Shown piece after piece: positions 33,807-42,603 of a stretch of DNA of 64,000 bases. This stretch comes from Tropicimonas sp047971885 (lineage in GTDB: Bacteria > Pseudomonadota > Alphaproteobacteria > Rhodobacterales > Rhodobacteraceae), in contig NZ_JBKEAE010000183.1 of the NCBI RefSeq assembly GCF_047971885.1, positions 11,444 to 75,443 on the forward strand. Direction: 5' to 3'. Every line of letters starts with the position of its first letter. The first letter of the stretch is position 1. The notes under the pieces were generated by a model. It saw only the letters and a program-made list of their open reading frames with translations, ran no database searches and had not been told where the DNA came from. The translations under genes and the position numbers were made by a program.

Positions 33807-34973
33807 ATGACGGAAATGGTCTACGGAGCCGCGCCCGTACGGGCTGGCGATCCGGTATTACCGCGCTGGTGGCGGACGGTCGACAAATGGTCGATGTCCG
33901 CGATCCTGATCCTTTTTGGCATAGGGTTGTTGCTGGGGCTGGCCGCGTCGCCGCCGCTCGCCGCGCGCAACGGACTCGACTCGTTCTATTACGTGCAACG
34001 GCAGGTGTTTTTCGGCGGGTTGTCGATTCTGGTCATGCTGTGGGTGTCGATGCTGTCGCCCGCGCTCGTCCGCCGGCTTGCCGTACTGGCGTTCTTCGCG
34101 GCATTCGCCTCGCTGGTCGTCCTGCCGTTCCTCGGAACCGATTTCGGCAAGGGCGCGGTGCGCTGGTATTCGCTCGGCTTTGCATCGGTCCAGCCGTCGG
34201 AATTTCTCAAGCCCGTCTTCGTCGTCTTCGCCGCCTGGCTCATGGCGGCGAGTCAGGAGGTGAACGGCCCGCCGGGCAAGTCGATTTCCTTTGTTCTCGT
34301 GATCATGATCGTGGCGCTTCTGGCGCTGCAGCCCGATTTCGGGCAGGCGGCGCTGACATTGTTTGCCTGGGGGGTGATGTATTTCGTCGCCGGGGCTCCG
34401 ATCTTCCTGCTGGTGGTCATCGCCGCCGGTGTGGTCGGGGTCGGGATGACGGCCTATAACGCGTCGGAGCATTTCGCCCGCCGGATCGACGGCTTCCTGT
34501 CGCCCGAGGTCGATCCGCGCACCCAGCTCGGCTATGCCACCAATGCCATTCAGGAGGGCGGTTTCTTCGGTGTCGGCGTTGGCGAGGGGCAGGTGAAATG
34601 GTCGCTGCCCGATGCGCATACCGATTTCATCATCGCCGTTGCCGCCGAGGAGTACGGCCTGGTTCTGGTGATCCTCATCATCGCACTCTATACGCTGATC
34701 GTCTCGCGCTCTCTTTTCCGGCTGATGCGCGAACGCGATCCGTTCATCCGGCTGGCCGGAACGGGGCTTGCCTGCATGTTCGGCGTGCAGGCGATGATCA
34801 ACATGGGGGTTGCGGTGCGTCTGCTGCCGGCCAAGGGGATGACCCTGCCGTTCGTCAGCTACGGCGGATCGTCGCTGATCGCGGGCGGGATCGCGGTTGG
34901 CATGTTGCTCGCCTTCACCCGCAAACGGCCGCAGGGCGAGATCGCCGATATCTTCCAGCGCAGGGTTCCGTGA
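33807..34973 (+). CDS. ftsW: Septal peptidoglycan glycosyltransferase FtsW
   Basis: A 388-residue SEDS-family polytopic membrane protein that polymerises lipid II at the septum with FtsI. About ten helices are visible. Conserved segments include FGKGAVRWYSLGFASVQPSEFLK, LQPDFGQAAL with the catalytic-type Asp, DAHTDFIIAVAAEEYG and the end block LPFVSYGGSSLIAGGIAVGMLL. The ATG at 33807 (MTEMVYGAAP) is preferred. Because the preceding gene is on the other strand, ftsW must have its own promoter in 33655–33806. Confidence 0.95.
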   Translation: MTEMVYGAAPVRAGDPVLPRWWRTVDKWSMSAILILFGIGLLLGLAASPPLAARNGLDSFYYVQRQVFFGGLSILVMLWVSMLSPALVRRLAVLAFFAAFASLVVLPFLGTDFGKGAVRWYSLGFASVQPSEFLKPVFVVFAAWLMAASQEVNGPPGKSISFVLVIMIVALLALQPDFGQAALTLFAWGVMYFVAGAPIFLLVVIAAGVVGVGMTAYNASEHFARRIDGFLSPEVDPRTQLGYATNAIQEGGFFGVGVGEGQVKWSLPDAHTDFIIAVAAEEYGLVLVILIIALYTLIVSRSLFRLMRERDPFIRLAGTGLACMFGVQAMINMGVAVRLLPAKGMTLPFVSYGGSSLIAGGIAVGMLLAFTRKRPQGEIADIFQRRVP

Positions 34974-36064
34974 TGGCCGCGCCGCTTCTGGTCATTGCCG
35001 CGGGTGGAACGGGCGGGCACATGTTTCCCGCGCAGGCACTGGCCGAGGCGATGCTCGGTCGCGGCTGGCGGGTGCGGCTTTCCACCGATGCGCGCGGCGC
35101 GCGCTACGCGGGCGGATTTCCCGAAGAGGTCGGGATTGTCGAGACCGCTTCGGCGACCTTTGCTCGCGGCGGTGCGGCGGCGAAGGCGGTTGTCCCCTTG
35201 CGCATAGCGGGCGGGGTGATGGCCGCTGCAACCCGGATGATGCTGGACCGGCCGGCCATTGTGGTGGGTTTCGGCGGTTATCCGGCGATCCCTGCGATGT
35301 CGGCGGCGTGGGCGCTGCGGCTGCCGCGGATGATCCACGAGCAGAACGGCGTTCTCGGCCGGGTCAACGAGGTATTCGCCGGCCGCGTCGATGCGATCGC
35401 CTGCGGGACATGGCCGACCGGCCTTCCCGACGGGGTCGAGGGGGTCCATACCGGCAACCCGGTTCGGGCCGCCGTCATGGAACGGGCCGGCGCGCCCTAT
35501 ATTCCGCCGGGCGATTACCCGATGTCGATCCTCGTGATCGGCGGCAGCCAGGGCGCGCGCGTTCTCTCCGATGTGGTACCCCCGGCGATTGCCGCCCTGC
35601 CGATGGACATGCTCCGCCATATCCGCATCGCGCACCAGGCGCGGGGCGAGGATATGGAGCGGGTGGCCAAATATTATGCCGACCATGCGATCGACGCCGA
35701 CGTGCAGCCGTTCTTCGACGACGTTCCCGCCCGCATGGCCGAGGCGCAGCTTGTCGTCTCGCGCGCCGGCGCGTCGTCGATTGCCGATATCAGCGTGATC
35801 GGGCGGCCATCGATCCTGATCCCCTATGCCGCCGCGGCGGGCGATCACCAGACCGCCAACGCGCGCGGGCTGGTCGATGCCGGCGCCGCGATCCTGATTC
35901 CCGAATCGGCGCTTGCGGTCGATGCGCTTTCCGAGCAGATAGCGACCGTTCTTTCGCAGCCGCGCGGTGCCACCCTGATGGCGCAGGCCGCGCTGGCGCA
36001 GGGGCGCGCCGATGCGACGGAACGGCTGGTCGAAATGGTCGAGGACTTGTCCGGCCGGAAATGA
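34973..36064 (+). CDS. murG: Lipid II synthase (UDP-GlcNAc:undecaprenyl-PP-MurNAc-pentapeptide transferase)
   Basis: A 363-residue GT28 glycosyltransferase at the inner face of the cytoplasmic membrane that adds GlcNAc to lipid I. It shows the GGTGGH loop at the start (AAGGTGGHMFPAQALA), VVGFGGYPAIPAM, IHEQNGVLGRVNE, GGSQGARVLS and the carboxy UDP-GlcNAc-binding region (VVSRAGASSIADI, PYAAAAGDHQTANA). It overlaps the ftsW stop by one base (TGATG). Confidence 0.96.
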   Translation: MAAPLLVIAAGGTGGHMFPAQALAEAMLGRGWRVRLSTDARGARYAGGFPEEVGIVETASATFARGGAAAKAVVPLRIAGGVMAAATRMMLDRPAIVVGFGGYPAIPAMSAAWALRLPRMIHEQNGVLGRVNEVFAGRVDAIACGTWPTGLPDGVEGVHTGNPVRAAVMERAGAPYIPPGDYPMSILVIGGSQGARVLSDVVPPAIAALPMDMLRHIRIAHQARGEDMERVAKYYADHAIDADVQPFFDDVPARMAEAQLVVSRAGASSIADISVIGRPSILIPYAAAAGDHQTANARGLVDAGAAILIPESALAVDALSEQIATVLSQPRGATLMAQAALAQGRADATERLVEMVEDLSGRK

Positions 36065-36114
36065 ACATAAATGACATTGAGAGACGAGCATAGATCATGG
36101 ACGGAAGCACGCTG

Positions 36115-37512
36115 ATGAACGCGGTCACCAAACTGCCCACCGATGTCGGGCCGATCCACTTCGTCGGGATCGGCGGCATCGGCATGTCGGGGATCGCCGA
36201 GGTGCTGATGACCCATGGCTATTCCGTCCAGGGTTCGGACCTGAAAGCCTCGAAAATCACCGAACGGCTGGAGCGGCTCGGGGCGCGGGTGTTCATCGGC
36301 CAGCGGGCGGAAAATCTCGACGGCGCCGAGGTTGTGGTGATCTCCTCGGCGATCAAGCCGGGCAATCCCGAACTGGACGAGGCGCGGCGGCATGGCCTGC
36401 CGGTGGTGCGCCGGGCCGAGATGCTGGCCGAACTGATGCGCCTGAAATCGAATGTCGCCGTCGCCGGCACCCACGGCAAGACGACCACCACCACCATGGT
36501 GGCGACACTTCTCGATGCCGGCGGGATCGACCCGACTGTGATCAACGGCGGTATCATCCATGCCTACGGCTCGAACGCGCGGGCCGGGCAGGGCGAGTGG
36601 ATGGTGGTCGAGGCCGACGAGAGCGACGGCACCTTCAACCGCCTGCCTGCTACCATTGCCATCGTCACCAACATCGACCCCGAGCATATGGAGCACTGGG
36701 GTTCGATCGAGAATCTGCGCCAGGGATTTTACGACTTCGTGTCGAACATCCCGTTCTACGGGCTGGCCGTCTGCTGCACCGATCACCCAGAGGTGCAGGC
36801 GCTTGTCGGCCGGATCACCGACAGCAGGGTGATGACCTTCGGCTGCAACGCCCAGGCCGACGTGCGCGCGGTGAACCTGCGCTCTCAGGGCGGGGTGGCG
36901 CATTTCGATATCGAACTTCACGCCGAGGATGCGGTGATCGAGGAGTGCACGCTGCCGATGCCGGGCGATCACAACGTCTCGAACGCGCTCGCGGCGGTGA
37001 CGGTGGCGCGCCATCTGGGCATGAAGCGCGATGAGATTCGCGCCGCCCTGGCGGATTTCGGCGGGGTCAACCGGCGCTTCACCCGTGTGGGCGAGGTGAA
37101 CGGTGTCACCATCATCGACGATTACGGGCACCACCCGGTCGAGATCGCGGCGGTGCTGAAAGCGGCGCGTCAGGCCAGTGACGGCCGGGTGATCGCGGTG
37201 CACCAGCCGCACCGCTACTCGCGCCTGTCGAACCTGTTCGAGGAATTCTGCGCCTGTTTCAACGAGGCCGACGTGGTTGCCATCGCCGAGGTCTATGCCG
37301 CCGGCGAGGATCCGATCGAGGGCGCCGATCGCGACGCACTGGTCGCCGGGCTGGTCCGCCACGGCCACCGCCATGCGCGGGCGCTGCTGAGCGAGGACGA
37401 TCTGGAACGGCTGGTGCGCGAGCAGACCCGGCCCGGCGATATGGTCGTGTGTCTCGGGGCCGGCACGATCAGCGCATGGGCGAACAATCTGCCGGAGCGG
37501 CTGAACCGCTGA
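36115..37512 (+). CDS. murC: UDP-MurNAc:L-alanine ligase
   Basis: A 465-residue Mur ligase that adds L-Ala, the first stem-peptide residue. It has HFVGIGGIGMSGIAEVL at the start, the P-loop AGTHGKTTTTTM, VEADESDGTFNRL, TNIDPEHMEHWGS and DDYGHHPVEI. The ATG at 36115 (MNAVTKLPTDVGPIHF) is preferred because it matches the usual beginning and has GGAAG seven bases upstream; an in-frame ATG at 36097 adds six residues. Confidence 0.95.
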   Translation: MNAVTKLPTDVGPIHFVGIGGIGMSGIAEVLMTHGYSVQGSDLKASKITERLERLGARVFIGQRAENLDGAEVVVISSAIKPGNPELDEARRHGLPVVRRAEMLAELMRLKSNVAVAGTHGKTTTTTMVATLLDAGGIDPTVINGGIIHAYGSNARAGQGEWMVVEADESDGTFNRLPATIAIVTNIDPEHMEHWGSIENLRQGFYDFVSNIPFYGLAVCCTDHPEVQALVGRITDSRVMTFGCNAQADVRAVNLRSQGGVAHFDIELHAEDAVIEECTLPMPGDHNVSNALAAVTVARHLGMKRDEIRAALADFGGVNRRFTRVGEVNGVTIIDDYGHHPVEIAAVLKAARQASDGRVIAVHQPHRYSRLSNLFEEFCACFNEADVVAIAEVYAAGEDPIEGADRDALVAGLVRHGHRHARALLSEDDLERLVREQTRPGDMVVCLGAGTISAWANNLPERLNR

Positions 37513-37641
37513 TGGAAGGGCGGCCGCCGCAACGCGGGCCGGGGCCATGATGAAGGTACGTTGCCGGCGGCTTTCCGCGTACTTCGCTTCGGCGCGGGCA
37601 ACCGGCCGCGTTACCTGCGGCGGCCATGCGCGGGGGAGCCG

Positions 37642-37914
37642 ATGAACAGTTCGCTGCTGCTGGTCTGCCTCTGGGTGATCGTCGCGTCGGTTCTGGCGAT
37701 AATACCGTCACGCCACGGGCACTGGCCGGCAGCGGTAATGCTGATCGTTGCCGGCGTTCCCCTGCTTGGCTATGTGACCTATCAGAATGGCGCGCTGGTC
37801 GGATTGCTGGTTCTGGCGGCAGGCGCGTCGGTCCTGCGCTGGCCACTGGTTTTCCTGTGGCGGCGCCTGCGCAAACGATACTCGAAACGGCACGGGGCCG
37901 AACCGGAGGTTTAG
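37642..37914 (+). CDS. DUF2484 family membrane protein
   Basis: A 90-residue small membrane protein with three hydrophobic segments (about 3–20, 27–47, 49–66) and a basic tail (WRRLRKRYSKRH). DUF2484 genes lie between murC and murB in many Rhodobacteraceae, which is why it is recognised. Function is unknown; the fixed position suggests a cell-wall or division role, which is inference. The ATG at 37642 follows GGGGGAG. It ends 2 bases before the murB GTG. Confidence 0.82.
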   Translation: MNSSLLLVCLWVIVASVLAIIPSRHGHWPAAVMLIVAGVPLLGYVTYQNGALVGLLVLAAGASVLRWPLVFLWRRLRKRYSKRHGAEPEV

Positions 37915-37916
37915 CA

Positions 37917-38864
37917 GTGGCATTGCCCGGGGAAATGGAGGTTCGCGGAACGCTTCAGGCGAACCAGCCGCTCGACCGGCTGACCTGGCTGCGGGTCGGC
38001 GGGCCGGCCGAGTGGCTGTTCCAGCCCGCCGATCGTGACGATCTCTGCCACTTCCTGTCCCGTCTCGATCCGGCAATCGCGGTATTTCCCATCGGCGTCG
38101 GATCGAACCTGATCGTGCGCGATGGCGGGATTCGCGGGGTGGTGATCCGGCTGGGGCGCGGGTTCAACGATATCGCCTGTTCAGGCGGCGTGGTGACCGC
38201 CGGAGCGGCGGCGCTTGACGCGCATGTGGCGCGCAGGGCGGCGTCGGCGGGGCTGGATCTGACCTTCCTGCGCACCATTCCGGGTGCCATTGGCGGCGCG
38301 GTCAGGATGAACGCGGGCTGCTATGGCAGCTACATCGCCGACCACCTGATCGACGCCGAGGCGGTGACGCGGGGCGGCGATATCGTCCGGCTGACCCCCG
38401 ATGCGCTGGATTTCCGCTATCGCCACACGGCGCTGCCGCCCGGCTGGGTGGTGACCGGGGCGCGGTTTCGTGCTGCGCCGGGCGATCCGGACGCGCTGGC
38501 GCGGCGGATGGACGAGCAGATCGCCAGGCGTGACGCCAGCCAGCCGACACGGGAGCGTTCGGCCGGCTCGACCTTCCGCAATCCGGCCGGATTCAGCTCG
38601 ACCGGGCGCGACGACGACACGCACGAACTCAAGGCATGGAAGGTCATCGATGACGCAGGCATGCGGGGCGCCCGGCTCGGCGGTGCGCAAATGTCCGAAA
38701 AACACAGCAACTTTCTGCTGAACGCCGATAATGCCACTGCCGCCGAGCTTGAGGGGCTGGGCGAACTGGTTAGAAAAAATGTTTACCGTAACAGCGGTAT
38801 AGAGCTAGAGTGGGAAATCATGAGGGTCGGTGAACCGGCCCCGGAGTCCGGCCGGGAAAACTGA
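37917..38864 (+). CDS. murB: UDP-N-acetylenolpyruvoylglucosamine reductase
   Basis: A 315-residue FAD enzyme that reduces the enolpyruvyl ether to UDP-MurNAc with NADPH. It has LTWLRVGGPAEW, the FAD-contacting VGVGSNLIVRDGG, GIPGAIGGAVRMNAG-like FLRTIPGAIGGAVRMNAG, the proton-donor Ser in AGSTFRNP, and the carboxy Glu region LEWEIMRVGE. A GTG at 37917 is chosen because GGAGG lies 8 bases upstream; an in-frame ATG is 18 bases later. This is a type I-like MurB. Confidence 0.95.
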   Translation: MALPGEMEVRGTLQANQPLDRLTWLRVGGPAEWLFQPADRDDLCHFLSRLDPAIAVFPIGVGSNLIVRDGGIRGVVIRLGRGFNDIACSGGVVTAGAAALDAHVARRAASAGLDLTFLRTIPGAIGGAVRMNAGCYGSYIADHLIDAEAVTRGGDIVRLTPDALDFRYRHTALPPGWVVTGARFRAAPGDPDALARRMDEQIARRDASQPTRERSAGSTFRNPAGFSSTGRDDDTHELKAWKVIDDAGMRGARLGGAQMSEKHSNFLLNADNATAAELEGLGELVRKNVYRNSGIELEWEIMRVGEPAPESGREN

Positions 38865-38965
38865 TCCGGCAAACAGGCAGCGGAACGGCGGCGCCAGGCG
38901 GCCTTCCATCGGAATAATCGGGAAAACCCCTGATTTAACAGGGAATCCCGGGAAACGAGGCGGGT

Positions 38966-39880
38966 ATGTCGAGCAGGACAGACCCCAGTGTGGCGGTCCT
39001 CATGGGGGGGCCTTCGGCGGAACGCGAGGTATCGCTTTCCTCCGGGCACGAATGTGCGGCGGCACTGCGGGGCGAGGGATTTCAGGTCACCGAACTGGAC
39101 GCGGGTCCGGATCTTGCGGCGCGTCTGGCCGGATTGCGGCCCGATGTCGCCTTCAACGCGCTGCACGGACGCTGGGGCGAGGATGGCTGCGTGCAGGGCC
39201 TGCTGGAATGGCTGCGCATCCCCTATACCCATTCCGGCGTGCTGGCCTCGGCGCTGACCATGGACAAGGAGCGGACCAAGGCCGCCTATCGCGCGGCCGG
39301 CCTGCCGGTGGCGGAAAGCCGGCTGGCCTGTGCCGCCGAGGTGCGCGCCCGCCATGTGATGGAGCCGCCCTATGTGGTGAAGCCCTATAACGAAGGCTCG
39401 TCGGTCGGGGTCTATCTGGTGCACGAGGCGGCCAATGGCCCGCCGCAGCTTTCCCCCGACATGCCCGAAATCGTCATGGTCGAGAAATTCGCCCCGGGCC
39501 GGGAGCTGACCACAACCGTCATGGGCGACCGCGCGCTGACCGTCACCGATATCCTGACCGACGGCTGGTACGATTACGACGCGAAATACAAGCCGGGCGG
39601 CTCGCGCCACGTTCTGCCGGCGGATGTGCCGCAGGAGATTTTCGACGCCTGCCTCGATTTTGCCCTGCGTGCCCACAAGGCGCTCGGCTGCCGGGGCATC
39701 AGCCGCACCGATTTCCGCTGGGACGAGGCGCGCGGGCGCGACGGGCTGGTGCTGCTGGAGACCAACAACCAGCCGGGCATGACGCCGACCTCGCTCGCCC
39801 CCGAACAGGCGGCCCATTGCGGGATCGGCTTCGGGGCGCTCTGCCGCTGGCTGGTGGAGGATGCCTCGTGCGATCGCTAG
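38966..39880 (+). CDS. ddl: D-alanine–D-alanine ligase
   Basis: A 304-residue ATP-grasp ligase that makes the D-Ala-D-Ala dipeptide used by MurF. It has GGPSAEREVSLSSG at the start, FNALHGRWGEDG, SALTMDKERTK, VVKPYNEGSSVGVYLV and the Mg-binding end LLETNNQPGMTPTSL. It lies 101 bases after murB, with no promoter assigned in the gap. Its 3' end overlaps the ftsQ start by 13 bases. Confidence 0.95.
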   Translation: MSSRTDPSVAVLMGGPSAEREVSLSSGHECAAALRGEGFQVTELDAGPDLAARLAGLRPDVAFNALHGRWGEDGCVQGLLEWLRIPYTHSGVLASALTMDKERTKAAYRAAGLPVAESRLACAAEVRARHVMEPPYVVKPYNEGSSVGVYLVHEAANGPPQLSPDMPEIVMVEKFAPGRELTTTVMGDRALTVTDILTDGWYDYDAKYKPGGSRHVLPADVPQEIFDACLDFALRAHKALGCRGISRTDFRWDEARGRDGLVLLETNNQPGMTPTSLAPEQAAHCGIGFGALCRWLVEDASCDR

Positions 39881-40758
39881 GCTCCGAAACCGCCCTTCCG
39901 CGGCGCGATCCAGCGCCCTCGCGCTGGTCCTACCGGCTCAACCGGATGTGGCTGACGCCGGGCTACCGGCGGCTGCTCCGCCTCGGCGTGCCGGCGTGCC
40001 TGATCGCGGCGGCGGCATTGTGGTTCGTTTCGGATGACAGCCGCGTGCAGGCCTATGGCGAACGGTTTCAGGAACTGGTTCGCACCATCGAGGAGCGGCC
40101 GGAATTCATGGTAAACATGATGTCGGTCGACGGCGCCTCGCCCGAACTGGCCGAGGCGATCCGCGCCGAGCTTCCGATCCGTTTCCCGGTCTCGTCGTTC
40201 GACCTCGATCTCGATGCGATGCGGCTGAAGGTCGAGGGGTTCAATGCCGTCGAGTCTGCCCATATCCGCATCCGTCCCGGCGGAACGCTTGTCGTCGAGG
40301 TGGCCGAACGCCAGCCGGTCGTCGTCTGGCGGCACGCCTCGGGGCTGACGCTGCTCGACCGGACCGGCCATGTCGTCGCCGGGACCGGGCTTCGCAGCGA
40401 CTGGCCCGACCTGCCGCTGATCGCCGGGCAGGGGGCGGAGCGCGTGGTTTCCGAGGCGCTGGAGATTTTCGCCGCCGCCGACCCGTTTCAGGATCGGGTC
40501 CGCGGCCTCGTTCGCATGGGCGAACGGCGCTGGGACGTGGTGCTGGACCGCAACCAGCGCATCCAGCTTCCCGAGCAGGGCCCGGTGGCGACGGTCGAGC
40601 GGATCATCGCGCTCGACACGGCGCGCAAGATGCTGGAGCGCGACATTTCCGTTGCCGATTTCCGCAACCCGGGCCGGCCGACCCTGCGGCTCAACGCCGA
40701 CGCCTACAACGAACTTTACAATATCAACGACGAGGCGCCCGGAGGCGCGAGCGAATGA
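39868..40758 (+). CDS. ftsQ: Cell division protein FtsQ
   Basis: A 296-residue bitopic inner-membrane protein. A cytoplasmic tail with RRDPAPSRWSYR precedes one membrane segment (about 35–55, LLRLGVPACLIAAAALWFV). A periplasmic POTRA domain follows (about 80–150, SSFDLDLDAMRLKVEGFNAV), then the FtsQ/DivIB domain. It links FtsA/Z-side and FtsWI-side divisome proteins. A GTG at 39868 with GGAGG seven bases upstream is chosen. Its stop overlaps ftsA by ATGA. Confidence 0.93.
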   Translation: MRSLGSETALPRRDPAPSRWSYRLNRMWLTPGYRRLLRLGVPACLIAAAALWFVSDDSRVQAYGERFQELVRTIEERPEFMVNMMSVDGASPELAEAIRAELPIRFPVSSFDLDLDAMRLKVEGFNAVESAHIRIRPGGTLVVEVAERQPVVVWRHASGLTLLDRTGHVVAGTGLRSDWPDLPLIAGQGAERVVSEALEIFAAADPFQDRVRGLVRMGERRWDVVLDRNQRIQLPEQGPVATVERIIALDTARKMLERDISVADFRNPGRPTLRLNADAYNELYNINDEAPGGASE

Positions 40759-42089
40759 CCGATCTTTATCAGTCTCAGCGCATGATGCGGCGGATGAGAA
40801 AGCAGGCGATGGATCGCGGGGTGATCGCGATCCTCGATGTGGGCTCATCCAAGATTGCCTGTCTTGTGTTGCGGTTCGACGGCGCGATGCCGGCGGGCGG
40901 CAAGGACGGGGTCGGCTCGCTGGCCGGGCAGTCGAGCTTCCGTGTCATCGGCGCGGCAACGACCCGCTCGCGCGGAATCCGTTTCGGCGAGATCGAATCG
41001 ATGCCCGAAACCGAGCGCGCGATCCGCACCGCCGTGCAGGCGGCGCAAAAGATGGCCGGCGTTCGCGTCGATCATGTGATCGCCTGCATCTCGGGGGCGC
41101 GGCCGCGCAGTTACGGCCTCGACGGGCGTGTGGAACTGGGCGATTCCATCGTCCGCGAAGACGATGTGAGCCGGGTTCTGGCGGCCTGCGCGGTGCCGGA
41201 ATTCGGCAACGGGCGCGAGGTGTTGCACGCCCAGCCGGTGAATTTCGCCATCGACCACCGGACGGGGCTGGGCGACCCGCGCGGCCAGATGGGCAATTCG
41301 CTGGCCGTCGACATGCATGTTCTGACGGTCGAGACCGGCGCGCTGCAGAACCTGCTCTATTGCGTCAAGCGCTGCGATCTGGAACTGGCGGGGCTGGCCA
41401 GTTCGGCCTATGTCGCGGGGATCTCGGCAATGGTCGAGGACGAGCAGGAGCTTGGCGCAGCCTGCATCGATCTGGGCGGCGGTGCGACGGGGATTTCGAT
41501 CTTTATCAAGAAGCACATGATCTATGCCGATTCGGTCCGGATCGGCGGTGAACATATCACCCAGGATATCTCCAAGGGACTGCGCGTTCCGCTGGCCACC
41601 GCGGAGCGGATCAAGACCTTTTTCGGTGGTGTCGTCGCCACCGGGATCGACGATCGCGAGATGATCGAGATCGGCGGCGATTCCGGCGACTGGGAACACG
41701 ACCGCCGCAAGGTGAGCCGGGCGGAACTGATCGGCATCATGCGCCCGCGCGTCGAGGAGATACTCGAGGAGGTCCGCTCCCGGCTCGACGCGGCCGGATT
41801 CGAACATCTTCCCGCGCGGCAGATCGTGCTGACCGGCGGCGGCAGCCAGATTCCCGGCCTCGACGGCATGGCGGCCAGGATTCTCGGCCAGCAGGTGCGG
41901 CTCGGCCGCCCGCTCAGGGTACAGGGCCTGCCGCAGGCGGCGACCGGCCCGTCCTTTTCCTCGTCGGTCGGGCTTTGCCTGTTTGCCGCGCATCCGCAGG
42001 ACGAATGGTGGGATTTCGACATTCCCGCCGACCGCTACCCGGCCCGGTCGCTCAAGCGGGCGGTGAAGTGGTTCCGCGACAATTGGTAA
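40755..42089 (+). CDS. ftsA: Cell division protein FtsA
   Basis: A 444-residue actin-like ATPase that tethers FtsZ to the membrane. It has phosphate-1 AILDVGSSKIACLVL, the 1C subdomain (about 110–190), CIDLGGGATGISIF (phosphate 2), and LTGGGSQIPGLDGMA (adenosine motif). The carboxy end is basic and amphipathic (RSLKRAVKWFRDNW), fitting a membrane-targeting helix. Its start overlaps the ftsQ stop. Confidence 0.96.
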   Translation: MTDLYQSQRMMRRMRKQAMDRGVIAILDVGSSKIACLVLRFDGAMPAGGKDGVGSLAGQSSFRVIGAATTRSRGIRFGEIESMPETERAIRTAVQAAQKMAGVRVDHVIACISGARPRSYGLDGRVELGDSIVREDDVSRVLAACAVPEFGNGREVLHAQPVNFAIDHRTGLGDPRGQMGNSLAVDMHVLTVETGALQNLLYCVKRCDLELAGLASSAYVAGISAMVEDEQELGAACIDLGGGATGISIFIKKHMIYADSVRIGGEHITQDISKGLRVPLATAERIKTFFGGVVATGIDDREMIEIGGDSGDWEHDRRKVSRAELIGIMRPRVEEILEEVRSRLDAAGFEHLPARQIVLTGGGSQIPGLDGMAARILGQQVRLGRPLRVQGLPQAATGPSFSSSVGLCLFAAHPQDEWWDFDIPADRYPARSLKRAVKWFRDNW

Positions 42090-42603
42090 GGCGGCATTGC
42101 GGTATAGCATCAGCATTGCGCCGCAACTCCTTGTTTTCGCGGAATTCGACGGATTTGACGGGGTGGTGGGACTGCGCCGCGGATTGCCTCGCGCCTTGGA
42201 ATGGCGGGCGTTGAATTTGCTGGCTTTTCGCTGTGGCAGGCGATAGTTTTGCCGCCAGAAACAAGCCCGGACAAAACCGGCACAGGCAGGCCGAGCAGCC
42301 GCCCCGACAGCAGGAATTGCGCGCACCGGAAAGGTGTGCCCGCGTCGTAATGGTTCGGCGTGCCCAGGTGTGATTTGTGTGGATGATGGGAGGTTCCACC
42401 AGATGCGGCGGCCTCCCCGGACATGCGGTTAAGAACCCGGCGGAAATCCCCCATATTTTGTGGCATTTTCACGATTTTTGGGTGACGAAGTGCGGGCGTA
42501 TGCGTATGATGGTCCAAAATTGTGTAGCGCCGCGGGCAGCTTGCCCCGGGTTTGATCAGGCAGAGCCGTCCGGGGACAGGGCGGAGAGACAGGCGGAGAA
42601 GAC
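42090..42603. other. Long intergenic region between ftsA and ftsZ
   Basis: No credible gene is found in these 514 bases; open frames here have no coding-like composition. The stretch from about 42460 to 42520 is less GC-rich and includes TATGAT at 42505–42510, a possible -10. Its length suggests ftsZ has its own regulated promoter. A GGGCA/TGCCC hairpin lies at 42534–42546, close to ftsZ. Confidence 0.6.
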
